Assembly: GCA_019359235.1 (NCBI GenBank)
Contig: JAHHHT010000010.1
Span: forward strand, 62,001 to 126,000
Direction of reading: 5' to 3'
Length of the DNA: 64,000 nucleotides
From: Oscillatoria princeps RMCB-10
GTDB lineage: Bacteria; Cyanobacteriota; Cyanobacteriia; Cyanobacteriales; Oscillatoriaceae
The notes under the pieces were generated by a model. That model was not told the DNA's origin and did no database searches. It worked only from the letters and a program-made list of their open reading frames with translations. Below, in pieces: positions 54,572-64,000 of the stretch. Position 1 is the first letter of the stretch. Each line of letters starts with the position of its first letter. The position numbers were made by a program, and so were the translations under genes.

Positions 54572-55491
54572 CACTCCAACCCCTTAATCGTCATGTAACA
54601 GTGACCAAATCCCACCGACTCCAGTCCGCCGAGGTAGATATCGCCTTCCCGACTGTTGTTGAGAGGCTTCCAGTCCAGTTTATCACCTTCCCTGTCTTTA
54701 ATGCCAATGGGGAATACCATCAGCGTGCTTTCGGGTAGCGCTTCCACGTTAAAAAAGGCCCGATCGTCCACAACTTTTTGGTCTTTTTTCAAGGCCACCC
54801 GGCTCTGCCGGTACAGCGCCATATCGTGAATCAGTGCCATCTGTTTATCCTCAACGACGACTGCCGGAAGTTGCTTGGCGCTCTCGCAAGTCAACATAGT
54901 ATCGAGAGGGAACCAAGGCGACAAGTCCTCTTTCGTTTTACTCAGGCTCAAAAAGCCAAAATTAAAAAACAGAACTTCTTTACCACCGGCTTTTTTCTGG
55001 GCCGCTTCCGTTTTTAGTTTTCGCTCCACCAGGTCTTTGGAACCTGTGCCAGGTTTGGGAATCTGGATTTTATTGAGATACTTCTTCTCATCCACTTTAA
55101 CAAAATCTCCAGCAATTCGCTGATAGCGCATCAGCAATCGCGGACAGCTCACCCACACGATGGGTTGGCCCGGACAAAAAACGGGCAGCCACACGATAGA
55201 AGCGTGTTCGATTTTGATGCGCGACTCAAACTCTATCTCTTTCTCTATGTCCTTATTGCGTTCTGCCGCACGACCGTACCAATTTTCAGCGAGTTTCTCG
55301 CCCTCCTCTCCGGATTGATACAAGTCGGAACGCAGTCTGCCGCGAATCGAACTCCCCGGAATGATGCCGGTTTGAGTAAACTGATCTCGAAAAATCAGAT
55401 TCAGATTGCCCGTTTCTTCCCCTGCCGTCGCCCCAACATGAAGGGGAGCGAGGGTTTCAATAATTCCGTAGCCTTTCGTATATTTATACAT
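54571..55491 (-). CDS. cmr4: Type III-B backbone subunit Cmr4 (Cas7)
   Basis: 306 residues. The RAMP fold is marked by LAPLHVGATAGEETGNLNLI, TGIIPGSSIRGRLRSDLY and the C-terminal GLESVGFGHCYM. Several copies form the backbone that binds crRNA and, in active members, cut target RNA every six bases with an Asp in the loop after the first strand (pattern VVDxPIQRE). Here that loop reads GNLNLIFRD, with no Asp at the matching place. A neighbouring Asp (D36) exists but aligns with the conserved acidic residue after R. AAAGGAG stands nine bases before ATG 55491. Gap to cmr3 is 18 bases. Confidence 0.87.
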   Translation of the reverse strand: MYKYTKGYGIIETLAPLHVGATAGEETGNLNLIFRDQFTQTGIIPGSSIRGRLRSDLYQSGEEGEKLAENWYGRAAERNKDIEKEIEFESRIKIEHASIVWLPVFCPGQPIVWVSCPRLLMRYQRIAGDFVKVDEKKYLNKIQIPKPGTGSKDLVERKLKTEAAQKKAGGKEVLFFNFGFLSLSKTKEDLSPWFPLDTMLTCESAKQLPAVVVEDKQMALIHDMALYRQSRVALKKDQKVVDDRAFFNVEALPESTLMVFPIGIKDREGDKLDWKPLNNSREGDIYLGGLESVGFGHCYMTIKGLE

Positions 55492-55509
55492 TATGCCACT
55501 CCTTTCTCA

Positions 55510-56496
55510 TCACTTAGTAATCTTTACCGGCAAACACAATCCCCCGCCAACATGCTTGAGAAATCCATTTTGCGGGAACCACTCTTTGGGCCACTCGCAC
55601 CACGGCTTGTCAATCGGACGCTCCAAAACGCAAACGCTTCCGGCGGGTACAGCATAGCGTCCGCGACTGAGCTGACCCCCCGCACTGTATCGATAAGGAA
55701 CGGGTTTATCCGTCAGCATTTCTATGGGTTTGGGGAAGTCGCGGCAGTTGGCGTGGTAGGGAGAGCGATAGGAAAATCGATTTGACCCCCAAACCCCCGG
55801 AACGATTAAAGCAAAAGCCCGTTGAATCGGTTCTGCTAACAGTTCTGCCATTGTCCCTTCGAGGTCGATACAATTAATTTCAACTAAGTGACTTTCACCT
55901 CCAAAACGATACCATCCCGGATCTAAGGGATAGGTGGAGAGATAAACCAAACATACCTCCGGATCGACTTCAACAGCATTTTCTAAAAATAATCCATCTT
56001 CATCGAGGACGCTGCGCTCCGTTTTTTTCATTTGCGGATGCAAAATGGGCGCATACTTCCAAGGTATTTTTGTGATAGGCTTCTCCAAAATACCTTCCGG
56101 GTCGTTCCACAATGAGATGGGTTGCCAGCTATAATCAGGTTCCAGTCCCCAATCCTTATGCTCTCGCTGCCAGATTGGTTCTTCACCTTGCCATTCTAAA
56201 TACCATCTGTCCCATTTTTTTTCGCCAATGATTAAATTCCAAGGGATGGGGACGGAAATTTTCTTTGGCTTGCTTTGCTCTGCCCAAAACGGGCCGGCGA
56301 CATATAATTTTTCTTTCAGTTCTGCTTTGACACCGGCATTCCCGTAGTGAGTGCTAAAAAAGAGTCCCGCCAGAGTCGCAGCGTCTGGGGGAAACTTAGC
56401 CCCGGACCGCCCCACCAGATTTTCTGGAGACAGAAACCCTCCCGCACTCCCGTACATCATCCCTAACGGGCGCACTAAAATCTCGTATTTAAACAC
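55510..56496 (-). CDS. cmr3: Type III-B subunit Cmr3 (Cas5)
   Basis: 328 residues from GTG 56496. The start is fixed by the AAAGGAGG site six bases upstream, which is itself part of the last codons of cmr2; the two genes overlap by eight bases. Cmr3 binds the 5' handle of the crRNA next to Cas10. Seen here: RPLGMMYGSAGGFLS near the N-terminus, a RFGGESHLVEI strand, GGQLSRGRYAVPAGSVCVLE and a final GFLKHVGGGLCLP glycine loop. Length and motifs fit the cyanobacterial Cmr3 group. Confidence 0.85.
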   Translation of the reverse strand: MFKYEILVRPLGMMYGSAGGFLSPENLVGRSGAKFPPDAATLAGLFFSTHYGNAGVKAELKEKLYVAGPFWAEQSKPKKISVPIPWNLIIGEKKWDRWYLEWQGEEPIWQREHKDWGLEPDYSWQPISLWNDPEGILEKPITKIPWKYAPILHPQMKKTERSVLDEDGLFLENAVEVDPEVCLVYLSTYPLDPGWYRFGGESHLVEINCIDLEGTMAELLAEPIQRAFALIVPGVWGSNRFSYRSPYHANCRDFPKPIEMLTDKPVPYRYSAGGQLSRGRYAVPAGSVCVLERPIDKPWCEWPKEWFPQNGFLKHVGGGLCLPVKITK

Positions 56497-58189
56497 AGCC
56501 GTCCTCCTTTGATGCCCGCGATAAATCGGACGGCGCGTCCCCTAACAGATGCCACCCGACATTAATTAAGTTTTCAACCCACAAAATTAATTCTTTTCGT
56601 CTTTTAGCATCCGAGTTAGCATACCCGACGATATCCTCCATAGCGCTATCAATTTTTGTTTTATAGGTGGGAAAGTAAATCTCTAAAAACTCCAATGCTC
56701 CATCTAGAAAATCCACAATCCGAACGCCGTCAATGTCTTCTAAATCATTCACCCCAAAACCAAAAGCATGGCGAGCCTTCAGCTGGGCCAAATCCCCATA
56801 GACGTGACTCCAATTATCTTTGCCGTCTAAGTCTCTGTAGTGCGTTAGAATGTCCAGATACTCCCAAGGGGTTGTCCACTCGATATACTGGCCATTATTG
56901 AAGACGACTCGGATCGTCACCCGATTGCGCCCTCGATTCTTGGCTCGTTTTTGCGCTTCCCGACAGTGTTGCAGCACGTCCCGCTGCGGAACGCCGGCAC
57001 CCACCCACACAAATCCTACACTTATTGTAACTTCTTTGTCAAGTAGTTCCTGAATATCCGGCTGAATATTTCGCCATTTTTGATGCACTTTAATCAATTC
57101 TTCAAAAGCCACACGACCGGCAATGGGTTCTTCTGGCCTCCCGCTATAGATGATTCCCAGAAAATCATCGCCTCCCGCATAAATAACTCGGCCTCTCTCC
57201 CTAGGAAAGTGATGGTCGAAGTCTTTCCCCCAATTCCGTATAATTTCACTAAATTTATAAATCTCGCCATCGCTTTTTTGGGCCAGGGTTTTGAGATGGT
57301 CGCCCATGCGATCCCCATCCCCCATAAACCAGCCCGTCCAGTGGCCTTGGATATCTTGTTCTGTATTCCGCGCCCGACGGACAATATCATTAAAATTTTC
57401 AGGCGGAAGAATTCCAATTGGGCTGCCAACGTCACGGTGAGTCACCAGACGCTTTACAAGTTCGGGAATGCTGAGTCGTTCGTTCTCAGCAATAAATTTT
57501 CCTTCAACTTCAAAATTTTCCGTATCCTGTTTCCACTGGCTGTTGCCATCGAACAGAGCCGCCAAGGTTTGATAAAAATCCTTGACTAGCTCTTTTTCTC
57601 CAGATGAGAATCCGGCACTGTTGAATTTGATATCTTTGGCTTCCAGACGCGGATAGGCAATCGCATCAGCCCCGCTGATGCTCGAACTATCGCCGATCCA
57701 GTTAATTGCCGTCCACCGTCTGGACAGCTTGCGCCTTTCTAGGTTTTCTCGCGCTTCATCGGGGGTATCGCCCTCTCCCCAAAAAAGCTCCCAAGTATGA
57801 TTCTTCCATTTATCCCATTCGATCTCCCAGGTATCCCAGGTATAGCTATAAACTTTTTTGCCCTGGCCTTTGAGAAATTCATCGATCTCCCTTTCTAGAT
57901 AAGTCCTGCACTGCTTTAAGACTTTGCCCCACGCTTCGATAAGAGCCTCACGGGCCACCTCTTCAGGAAAATGGCCTTTCACGAGAATCCGGTTGGGCAT
58001 TCCTTTGGAAACCCCGGGCAGTCCAGGTGAAATCACCTCGGCGTTCTTTTTTTTGGCGGCTTTGAGGATCTCGGTACTCAGATAGGATAAAATTAACGAC
58101 GCCCCATATAAATCTCGCAATTTGCGGGATTTTTCGATAAAGCCCTGAATGGGCGCGAAAGTTACGAAAATATATTTACTCGCACTCAT
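56489..58189 (-). CDS. cmr2: Cas10/Cmr2, HD-less, with GGDD cyclase motif
   Basis: 566 residues, short for Cmr2 (about 800-1000). It opens directly with the first palm domain (FVTFAPIQGFIEKSRKLRDL, SLILSYLSTEIL), so the N-terminal HD nuclease domain is absent. The second palm has the cyclase motif VIYAGGDDFLGIIY (G339-G340-D341-D342). A GWFMGDGDRMGDHL segment before it and SVGFVWVGAGVPQRDVL after it are typical of Cmr2. The C-terminal helices (residues about 440-550) form the D4 region. It should make cyclic oligoadenylate from ATP on target binding but should not cut single-stranded DNA. It is the first gene of the operon. Confidence 0.92.
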   Translation of the reverse strand: MSASKYIFVTFAPIQGFIEKSRKLRDLYGASLILSYLSTEILKAAKKKNAEVISPGLPGVSKGMPNRILVKGHFPEEVAREALIEAWGKVLKQCRTYLEREIDEFLKGQGKKVYSYTWDTWEIEWDKWKNHTWELFWGEGDTPDEARENLERRKLSRRWTAINWIGDSSSISGADAIAYPRLEAKDIKFNSAGFSSGEKELVKDFYQTLAALFDGNSQWKQDTENFEVEGKFIAENERLSIPELVKRLVTHRDVGSPIGILPPENFNDIVRRARNTEQDIQGHWTGWFMGDGDRMGDHLKTLAQKSDGEIYKFSEIIRNWGKDFDHHFPRERGRVIYAGGDDFLGIIYSGRPEEPIAGRVAFEELIKVHQKWRNIQPDIQELLDKEVTISVGFVWVGAGVPQRDVLQHCREAQKRAKNRGRNRVTIRVVFNNGQYIEWTTPWEYLDILTHYRDLDGKDNWSHVYGDLAQLKARHAFGFGVNDLEDIDGVRIVDFLDGALEFLEIYFPTYKTKIDSAMEDIVGYANSDAKRRKELILWVENLINVGWHLLGDAPSDLSRASKEDGCV

Positions 58190-59179
58190 AATTTTTGAGA
58201 GACGCTAAACTTTTATGAAATTTTCCTCAACTGATAAGGAGCCGGCGCATCTTGGCCAGCGATGGGGAGCAAGTCTCGGTGACTTCACCGGCTACACCGG
58301 CACAATTTACACGACCCGCTGCGGTCTGAAGCTTTGCTCCCCACTCGCTCCACCACCGCTCCAAATCCCTTCGACAGTGACTAAAACACTCGATGGTTTG
58401 GCCTGGATTGCTTGGGAGTGGCAAAACTCCTGATTTGTGCGGCAGCGCCTAAAGCTTGCGGTGATAGAGATTAATTCCTACTCCGCTCAAGACTACTTTA
58501 AGATATCACGCCAGATATTTACTTAACAAGCTTACTAATGTAAGAAATTGTAAATTAAAAGTTAAATAACTTAAAGAAGTTAACCTTTATAAGGACGCCG
58601 GCGCAACAAATATAAATATTTCTTTGCAAAAAAGCCAATTTTTGAGGAGCGGTGCAGTCTAAGCCCAACGAGCGTACAAGTTTGCCATATATAGCAATAG
58701 GCAGTCAGTTTAGGACACTGGTCAGAGGGAACGCAATTCCTACGAAGTATAGGCGTAGGGCAGGCGTCTCGCCTGTCCCCAACCCCTCCCGACGTAGGAC
58801 AGGCGTCTCGCCTGTCCCCAACCCCTCCCGACGTAGGGCAGGCGTCTCGCCTGTCCCCAACCCCTCCCGACGTAGGGCAGGCGTCTCGCCTGTCCCCACA
58901 CCCCTCCCGACGTAGGACAGGCGTCTCGCCTGTCCCCACACCCCGCCCCCACACCGCTTTTGCTCTGCAAAGTCTGCCGGTGGGGGCGGGTTCTCTGGAA
59001 ATATCTGCTAATGGCTTCGGATATCTATAAATCCGCTTCTACAGTTTAGATGGGGTGCGTTACGCAACGCTTACGCACCCTACAAGCTAAAATCCCCTCA
59101 AACGCCCCCTCCCCGCGAGCGGGGAGGGGGTTGGGGTGCCGGGTTTTTCATCCCACGAATGTGCGACACCGGCAGCTCA
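58190..59179. repeat. Operon upstream region and tandem GTAGG-CAGGCGTCTCGCCTGTCC array
   Basis: A 39-base unit (GTAGG-CAGGCGTCTCGCCTGTCCCC followed by AACCCCTCCCGAC) is repeated five times from 58755 to about 58945. A C-rich/G-rich hairpin lies at 59103-59135. The part nearest cmr2 (58190-58650) is AT-rich in places (58530-58620) and probably holds the operon promoter, which I cannot place exactly. No gene recognised. Confidence 0.8.
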
Positions 59180-60571
59180 CTACCGCCCTATCCCCACATA
59201 CCGGAAACCGGCAGCTTGCAGCGCCTCCCGATCCAGGTAATTGCGACCGTCAATGATCACCGCATGACCCATCAACTTCGCCATTTTAGCATAGTCGAGA
59301 TTGCGGAACTGCGGCCAATCTGTCACCAGCAATAGCGCGTCGCAGCCATCAGCAAGCCGCTCAGCGTCCGTTTCAACAATCACCCCAGACAGCCCCTGAC
59401 CGATTCCTGTTTGCGATACAATAGGATCGTAAGCCTTAACCTTCGCTCCCAGGCGATTCAGCTGCTCGATGATGTTGAGTGCCGGTGCGTCACGCAGGTC
59501 ATCCGTATTTGACTTAAACGTCAGCCCCAACAGACCGACAGTCTTACCCTTCAAGATTTTCAGCTCGTGCTGCAGCTTTTCAATTGCAATCAAGCGCTGG
59601 CGCTTGTTAACTTCCACAGCGGCTTTCAGCAGTTCCGAGTTATAATTGTAATCGTCTGCCGTGTGAATTAACGCCGAAACATCTTTCGGGAAGCAAGAAC
59701 CGCCCCAGCCAATACCGGCTTGCAAGAATTTCGTGCCAATCCGCGAATCCAGACCCATGCCCAAAGCCACCTGCGTCACATCCGCACCCACGCGGTCGCA
59801 AATATTGGCAACTTCATTGATAAAGCTAATTTTAGTCGCCAAGAACGCATTCGCCGCGTACTTAATCATCTCAGCAGAGCTGAGGTCTGTCAGCACCACC
59901 GGCACCGGCGGCAAGGATTGGTCTTCCCCAAACTTGTGCTCAATAATAGGGGCGTAAAGTTCCTTCATCATCCCCAGCGCTTTCGTGCTGTTGCTGCCCA
60001 GCACAATCCTGTCCGGGTTAAACGTATCGTAAACAGCAGAACCTTCCCGCAAAAACTCCGGATTGCTCACCACATCAAAGTCCGCCCCGATTTTGGCCGC
60101 CGCCTCCTCACCGGTGACGCCACCGTTGCCCGCCTTGGCTTTTTGGCGTTCCGCAATCCCGTCAATCACAATCCGCCGCACCCAGTCACCCGAACCGATC
60201 GGCACTGTCGATTTATTGACAATCACCTTGTAATCCCCGTCCAAGTGAGCGCCAATCCCCTTGGCGACAGCTTCCACGTAGCGGGTGTCACTTTCGCCAT
60301 TGGGCAGCGCCGGCGTTCCCACCGCAATAAACAAAATGTCGCCGTGAGCCACACCGGCAGCCAAATCTGAGGTAAACTCCAGATTTCCAGCCCCAAACGC
60401 AGACTGCATAATTTCCGACAGTCCGGGTTCGTAAATCGGGGACTGTCCCGACTTCATCAACTTGACTTTTTCTTCATTATTGTCAACGCAGAACACGTGG
60501 TGGCCCACATGAGCCAAGCAAGCGCCGGTGACTAAGCCAACGTATCCAGTACCAATCACGCAAACACGCAT
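59180..60571 (-). CDS. ugd: UDP-glucose 6-dehydrogenase
   Basis: 463 residues. It oxidises UDP-glucose to UDP-glucuronate with two NAD+. The N-terminal Rossmann motif VIGTGYVGLVTGACLA, the GTPALPNGESDTRYV loop, FLREGSA, the AEMIKYAANAFLATKISFINEV helix and the catalytic Cys in GIGWGGSCFPKDVSAL are present, with GLTFKSNTDDLRDAPAL near the end. Length is normal. Next upstream on the same strand, 229 bases away, is the enzyme that uses its product, so the pair forms a UDP-xylose pathway for polysaccharides. Confidence 0.96.
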   Translation of the reverse strand: MRVCVIGTGYVGLVTGACLAHVGHHVFCVDNNEEKVKLMKSGQSPIYEPGLSEIMQSAFGAGNLEFTSDLAAGVAHGDILFIAVGTPALPNGESDTRYVEAVAKGIGAHLDGDYKVIVNKSTVPIGSGDWVRRIVIDGIAERQKAKAGNGGVTGEEAAAKIGADFDVVSNPEFLREGSAVYDTFNPDRIVLGSNSTKALGMMKELYAPIIEHKFGEDQSLPPVPVVLTDLSSAEMIKYAANAFLATKISFINEVANICDRVGADVTQVALGMGLDSRIGTKFLQAGIGWGGSCFPKDVSALIHTADDYNYNSELLKAAVEVNKRQRLIAIEKLQHELKILKGKTVGLLGLTFKSNTDDLRDAPALNIIEQLNRLGAKVKAYDPIVSQTGIGQGLSGVIVETDAERLADGCDALLLVTDWPQFRNLDYAKMAKLMGHAVIIDGRNYLDREALQAAGFRYVGIGR

Positions 60572-60800
60572 AGGGGTGAATCCTCAAAAAACATAAAGCG
60601 AATAAAGGGGTTGGGTGTGGGGAGAGAGCTCCTCATTCCCCATTCCCGGTTCAGTGTGAGCATCCCGATTATGTAGGGGCGAAGCATTCGGGCGAATAAT
60701 CTCTCGGTCAAAACCAGCAATTGATAATCCGAATGCTTCGCCCTCACCAGGGTAGTTTCAAAAACGGGATGCTCCCCGATCAGTGTTGCCGGTTGTTCCT
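60572..60800. repeat. Spacer with GCGAAGCATTCGGGCG inverted pair
   Basis: GTAGGGGCGAAGCATTCGGG and its mirrored CCGAATGCTTCGCCCTC (about 60676-60745) form a long stem related to the GCGAAGCATGAGCG family at 17662 and 25868. No gene. Confidence 0.75.
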
Positions 60801-61727
60801 TTATTTGATGCGACCCCGAAAATCATCTACTGTCATTTTTAACCCTTCAAGCAGAGGAACGGTAGGCTCCCAGCCCAGCCAAGTCTTCGCCCGCGTGATA
60901 TCTGGCTGCCGCTGCCTGGGATCGTCCTGGGGCAGAGGTTTAAATATAATCTCCGCATCTGGATTCACCATATTTTGGATCTTCTCAGCCAGTTCCAATA
61001 TAGTGTATTCATCCGGATTCCCCAGATTCACCGGCCCGATATACTCACTGTTCATCATCCGGATCAGCCCTGACACCAAGTCGGAGACATAGCAGAAACT
61101 GCGCGTTTGGGAGCCATCCCCATACACCGTCAGCGGGATTCCGCGCAGAGCCTGCACAATAAAATTGCTCACCACGCGACCGTCATTTTCCAGCATCCGG
61201 GTGCCGTAAGTGTTGAAAATGCGCACCACCCGAATGTCTACGCCATTTTGCCGGTGATAGTCAAACGCCAGAGTTTCCGCCACGCGCTTGCCCTCATCAT
61301 AACAGCTGCGAATGCCAGTACAGTTAACACTGCCGCGATAATCTTCATTCTGGGGGTGCACGTCTGGATCGCCATACACTTCCGACGTGGAAGCCAGCAG
61401 GAATCGCGCCCTCACCCGCTTGGCCATTCCCAGCATGTTCATCGTCCCCAGCACATTGGTTTTGATAGTCTTGACCGGGTTGTACTGGTAGTGAACCGGC
61501 GAAGCGGGGCAAGCCAGATGGTAAATCTGATCCACTTCTAGGCGGAGCGGTTCCGTGATGTCGTGGCGGATCAGCTCAAAATTGGGATTGTCTAACCATT
61601 GCAGAATGTTACGTTTGTGGCCGGTGTAGAAATTATCCAAGCAGATAACTTCCTGCCCATCTGCCATCAGCCGGTCGATGAGATGGGAACCGATAAAACC
61701 CGCGCCACCTGTGACCAAAATTCTCAT
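60801..61727 (-). CDS. uxs: UDP-glucuronate decarboxylase (UDP-xylose synthase)
   Basis: 308 residues, extended short-chain dehydrogenase. The NAD site is [14 protein letters not shown], the catalytic Tyr and Lys are in [12 protein letters not shown], and the family pattern shows in [44 protein letters not shown] and [21 protein letters not shown]. It converts UDP-glucuronate to UDP-xylose through a 4-keto intermediate. It precedes ugd in the same direction. Confidence 0.94.
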   Translation of the reverse strand: MRILVTGGAGFIGSHLIDRLMADGQEVICLDNFYTGHKRNILQWLDNPNFELIRHDITEPLRLEVDQIYHLACPASPVHYQYNPVKTIKTNVLGTMNMLGMAKRVRARFLLASTSEVYGDPDVHPQNEDYRGSVNCTGIRSCYDEGKRVAETLAFDYHRQNGVDIRVVRIFNTYGTRMLENDGRVVSNFIVQALRGIPLTVYGDGSQTRSFCYVSDLVSGLIRMMNSEYIGPVNLGNPDEYTILELAEKIQNMVNPDAEIIFKPLPQDDPRQRQPDITRAKTWLGWEPTVPLLEGLKMTVDDFRGRIK

Positions 61728-62277
61728 GTTTGCAAACTATCCAGTTTTGGACAGGGCGAGACTAAAGTACAACAATTGGCAGTCCACCCACAGGTCAGGA
61801 TGGGGAGAAGGGGAGACTGTATTAGTCCTTCTCACATCTGGCTCCAACGAGAGCGCATCCGCCTTGCCTTGAACTCGGCACGCCGAATCTATCCTTACTT
61901 CTTTAGGCTGCCCAAAAATCCGCCGGAAAATCACACCAACTAGCAACTTAGCAAAAAAGCGGCTGTCATAGCCAACAGCCGCAGAAAATTTATCAAATCT
62001 TTAAATTACGCACGCTGTGCTTGCTCTGCTGTGATCAACGCCTTACGGCATCAAAGGTTGGGACAGCTTTGTGGGAAGCTGGAAAAAAGCCGGGGCGAGT
62101 GCTGTGTCAGCTAGAGGCGTCTCTTTTCTCCCTCTCTTTCTCCCCCTCCCCGTTCACGGGGAGGGGGTTGGGGGGTGGGGTTCCCTTGGCGCAAAGAGTT
62201 TTGCACCAGCCTCGTGCGAGGCCGAAATTGTCATCGAATCCAACCGCACGGACGCCGCCGTTCCCCCAATTCAGGGG
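61728..62277. repeat. Intergenic region between lepA and uxs
   Basis: The only structure that I see is a CCCCCTCCCCGTTCACGGGGAGGGGG hairpin at 62146-62172, which may terminate lepA transcription. The middle (61960-62010) is AT-rich. No gene recognised. Confidence 0.65.
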
Positions 62278-64000
62278 CTAACCCGGATCCAGCTTCAGCA
62301 CCGCCATGAAAGCCTCTTGCGGCACATCAACCGTGCCGATCGCCTTCAGCCGCTTTTTCCCCTTAGCTTGTTTTTGTAGCAGTTTTTTCTTGCGGCTGAT
62401 GTCGCCACCGTAACATTTTGCCAGAACATCCTTGCGCAGGGCGGGGATGTGTTCGCTAGCGATCACCCGAGAGCCGATAGAAGCTTGCAGCGGAACCTTG
62501 AACTGGTGACGGGGAATCAGTTCCTTGAGCTTTTCCACCAGAGCCCGCCCGACGTGATAGGCTTTGTCGCGGTGGACAATCATAGCCAGAGCGTCAACCG
62601 GGTCATTATTGATCATAATATCCAACCTCACCAGAGGATTTTCGCGGTAGCCGATCAGGTGGTACTCCATGCTGGCGTAGCCCCGCGAGCGGGACTTCAT
62701 CAGGTCAAAAAAGTCAGTCACCACCTCAGACAGCGGCAATTCATAAATCAGCGCCGTGCGTTCTGGGGTGAGATACTTCATGTCCTTAAACACGCCGCGC
62801 CGGTTTTGACAGAGTTCCATCAGGGTGCCGACATAGGTTTCCGGCGTAATCAGCTCCACCCGCACATAAGGTTCTTCAATCTTCTCCCGGTAGTGAGGTT
62901 CCGGCAAGTGGCTGGGATTGTCAATATCGATCACCTCCGCGCTTGTCGTTGTCACCCGGTAGACTACAGAAGGAGCCGTGACAATCAAATCCAGGTCGTA
63001 TTCCCGCTCCAGGCGCTCCTGCACGATCTCCATGTGCAGCAAGCCGAGGAAGCCGCAGCGGAAACCGAAACCCATAGCGCTGGAGGTTTCCGGCTCGTAG
63101 TGCAGCGCCGCATCATTTAATTTCAGCTTTTCCAGGGCTTCGCGCAAGTCCGGGAATTGGTCGGCGTCAGTGGGGAACAGACCGCAAAACACCATAGGGT
63201 TGGCCTCGGCGTAGCCGGGGAGGGGTTCGGCTGCCGGTGCCGCCGCCTGAGTGATCGTGTCGCCGACGCGGGCGTCTTCCACGGTTTTAATCGCAGCCGC
63301 CAGGTAGCCCACCTCACCGGCATGGAGTTCATTCACCTGGGTTTGGCTGGGGGAGAGTACGCCCAACTCGTCAATCTGGTACTGTTTGCCCGAAACCATC
63401 AGCAGGATGCGGTCGCCTTTTTTCACCGTGCCGTCCATAACGCGGAAATAAACGATAACGCCGCGATAGGGATCGTAATAGCTGTCAAAAATCAGCGCCC
63501 GCAGGGGGGAAGCCACCGTATCTTGCGGTGCCGGCACCCGAGCTACCATCTCCTCCAGGATTTCGTCAATGCCAATGCCCTCTTTAGCGGAGGCGAGAAT
63601 GGCACGGCTGCAGTCGAGGCCAACGATCTCTTCGATTTCCCGTTTCACCCGCTCGGGTTCGGCACCGGGCAGGTCAATTTTATTGAGAACCGGGATAATC
63701 TCCAGGTTGTGATCTAGGGCCAGGTACACATTGGCCAGAGTCTGCGCCTCGACGCCCTGGGAGGCGTCCACCACCAGCAGAGCCCCCTCACAGGCGGCGA
63801 GACTGCGGGACACCTCGTAGGAGAAATCCACATGCCCCGGGGTGTCAATCAAATTGAGCACGTAGAGCTGGCCATCCTTAGCCTTGTAGTTCATGCGGGC
63901 CGCTTGCAGCTTGATAGTGATGCCGCGCTCCCGTTCCAGATCCATGTTGTCCAGGAACTGCTCTTTCATCTCCCGCGCATCCACCGTGCCGGTGGCCTGC
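62278..64000 (-). CDS. lepA: Elongation factor 4 (LepA), 5' end outside window
   Basis: About 574 residues are visible, and the frame is still open at base 64000 ([14 protein letters not shown]), so the first 25-35 residues with the GTPase P-loop lie outside. GTPase motifs present are ERERGITIK (switch I), [12 protein letters not shown] (G3) and LNKIDLPGA (G4). The LepA-specific C-terminus appears as [19 protein letters not shown] and [10 protein letters not shown]. LepA binds the ribosome in place of EF-G and affects initiation and back-translocation. An internal ATG or GTG near 63984 is not the true start. Confidence 0.97.
   Translation of the reverse strand, partial: QATGTVDAREMKEQFLDNMDLERERGITIKLQAARMNYKAKDGQLYVLNLIDTPGHVDFSYEVSRSLAACEGALLVVDASQGVEAQTLANVYLALDHNLEIIPVLNKIDLPGAEPERVKREIEEIVGLDCSRAILASAKEGIGIDEILEEMVARVPAPQDTVASPLRALIFDSYYDPYRGVIVYFRVMDGTVKKGDRILLMVSGKQYQIDELGVLSPSQTQVNELHAGEVGYLAAAIKTVEDARVGDTITQAAAPAAEPLPGYAEANPMVFCGLFPTDADQFPDLREALEKLKLNDAALHYEPETSSAMGFGFRCGFLGLLHMEIVQERLEREYDLDLIVTAPSVVYRVTTTSAEVIDIDNPSHLPEPHYREKIEEPYVRVELITPETYVGTLMELCQNRRGVFKDMKYLTPERTALIYELPLSEVVTDFFDLMKSRSRGYASMEYHLIGYRENPLVRLDIMINNDPVDALAMIVHRDKAYHVGRALVEKLKELIPRHQFKVPLQASIGSRVIASEHIPALRKDVLAKCYGGDISRKKKLLQKQAKGKKRLKAIGTVDVPQEAFMAVLKLDPG

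Noticed and set aside
56489-58189. Type III-A or III-D assignment of the CRISPR effector
   Set aside because: The order Cas10-Cmr3-Cmr4-small subunit-Cmr6-like and the Cmr3/Cmr4 motifs fit III-B; no Csm5, Csx10 or Csx19 is seen.
58580-58970. Frames rich in GDRRDACPTSGG repeats
   Set aside because: Translation of the 39-bp tandem array; also open on the other strand.

Overview
The window is chromosomal DNA from a cyanobacterium, most likely a filamentous Oscillatoriales-type genome. Supporting genes are tocopherol cyclase, a Ser/Thr kinase fused to a GUN4 domain, a methionyl-tRNA synthetase with the cyanobacterial CAAD membrane domain, DUF1822 and DUF2993 proteins, several WD40 kinases with an N-terminal zinc ribbon, many GCGATCGC-type sites, and intergenic regions full of short palindromic repeats. 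All gene names rest on reading the sequence and on remembered family motifs; no search was run.

Layout. 1-7 kb: three tandem paralogous kinase-WD40 genes on the minus strand, the middle one a probable pseudokinase. 7.2-11 kb: tocopherol cyclase; a tRNA-Arg(CCT) split by a group I intron that carries a decaying LAGLIDADG endonuclease gene; a YdcF-like protein; a DUF2288 protein. 11.3-29.2 kb: the lipid genes plsX, fabH, fabD and plsC keep their usual order on the minus strand, but two accessory blocks separate them. Between plsC and fabD lie a PstS-like protein, a PspA/IM30 protein and a kinase-GUN4 fusion. Between fabD and fabH, on the plus strand, lie two membrane proteins and an operon of a sigma-70-like factor, a DUF1822 protein and a 1440-residue TPR-CHAT protease. 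29.5-44.5 kb: mostly housekeeping (PBP4/DacB, LptC, an NYN protein, MetRS-CAAD, an acyltransferase next to an alpha/beta hydrolase, tRNA-Lys, DUF29, a 14-repeat WD40 protein, DUF2993, ChrA, UPF0175).

45.4-58.2 kb is a type III-B CRISPR locus. It has a broken reverse transcriptase-Cas1 gene, a leader, an array of 19 repeats and 18 spacers, and a convergent operon cmr2-cmr3-cmr4-cmr5-cmr6-like plus a CARF-HEPN ribonuclease. Cas10 keeps the GGDD cyclase motif but has no N-terminal HD nuclease domain, which points to defence through a cyclic oligoadenylate messenger. 59.2-64 kb: UDP-glucose dehydrogenase, UDP-glucuronate decarboxylase (UDP-xylose supply) and the translation factor LepA, cut by the window end.

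The strongest candidate for an undescribed system is the sigma-DUF1822-TPR-CHAT operon (19.6-25.6 kb). Its composition parallels the protease arm of type III-E CRISPR, where a TPR-CHAT protease cuts a protein that restrains a sigma factor, but here no gRAMP/Cas7-11 is present. That functional link is inference.
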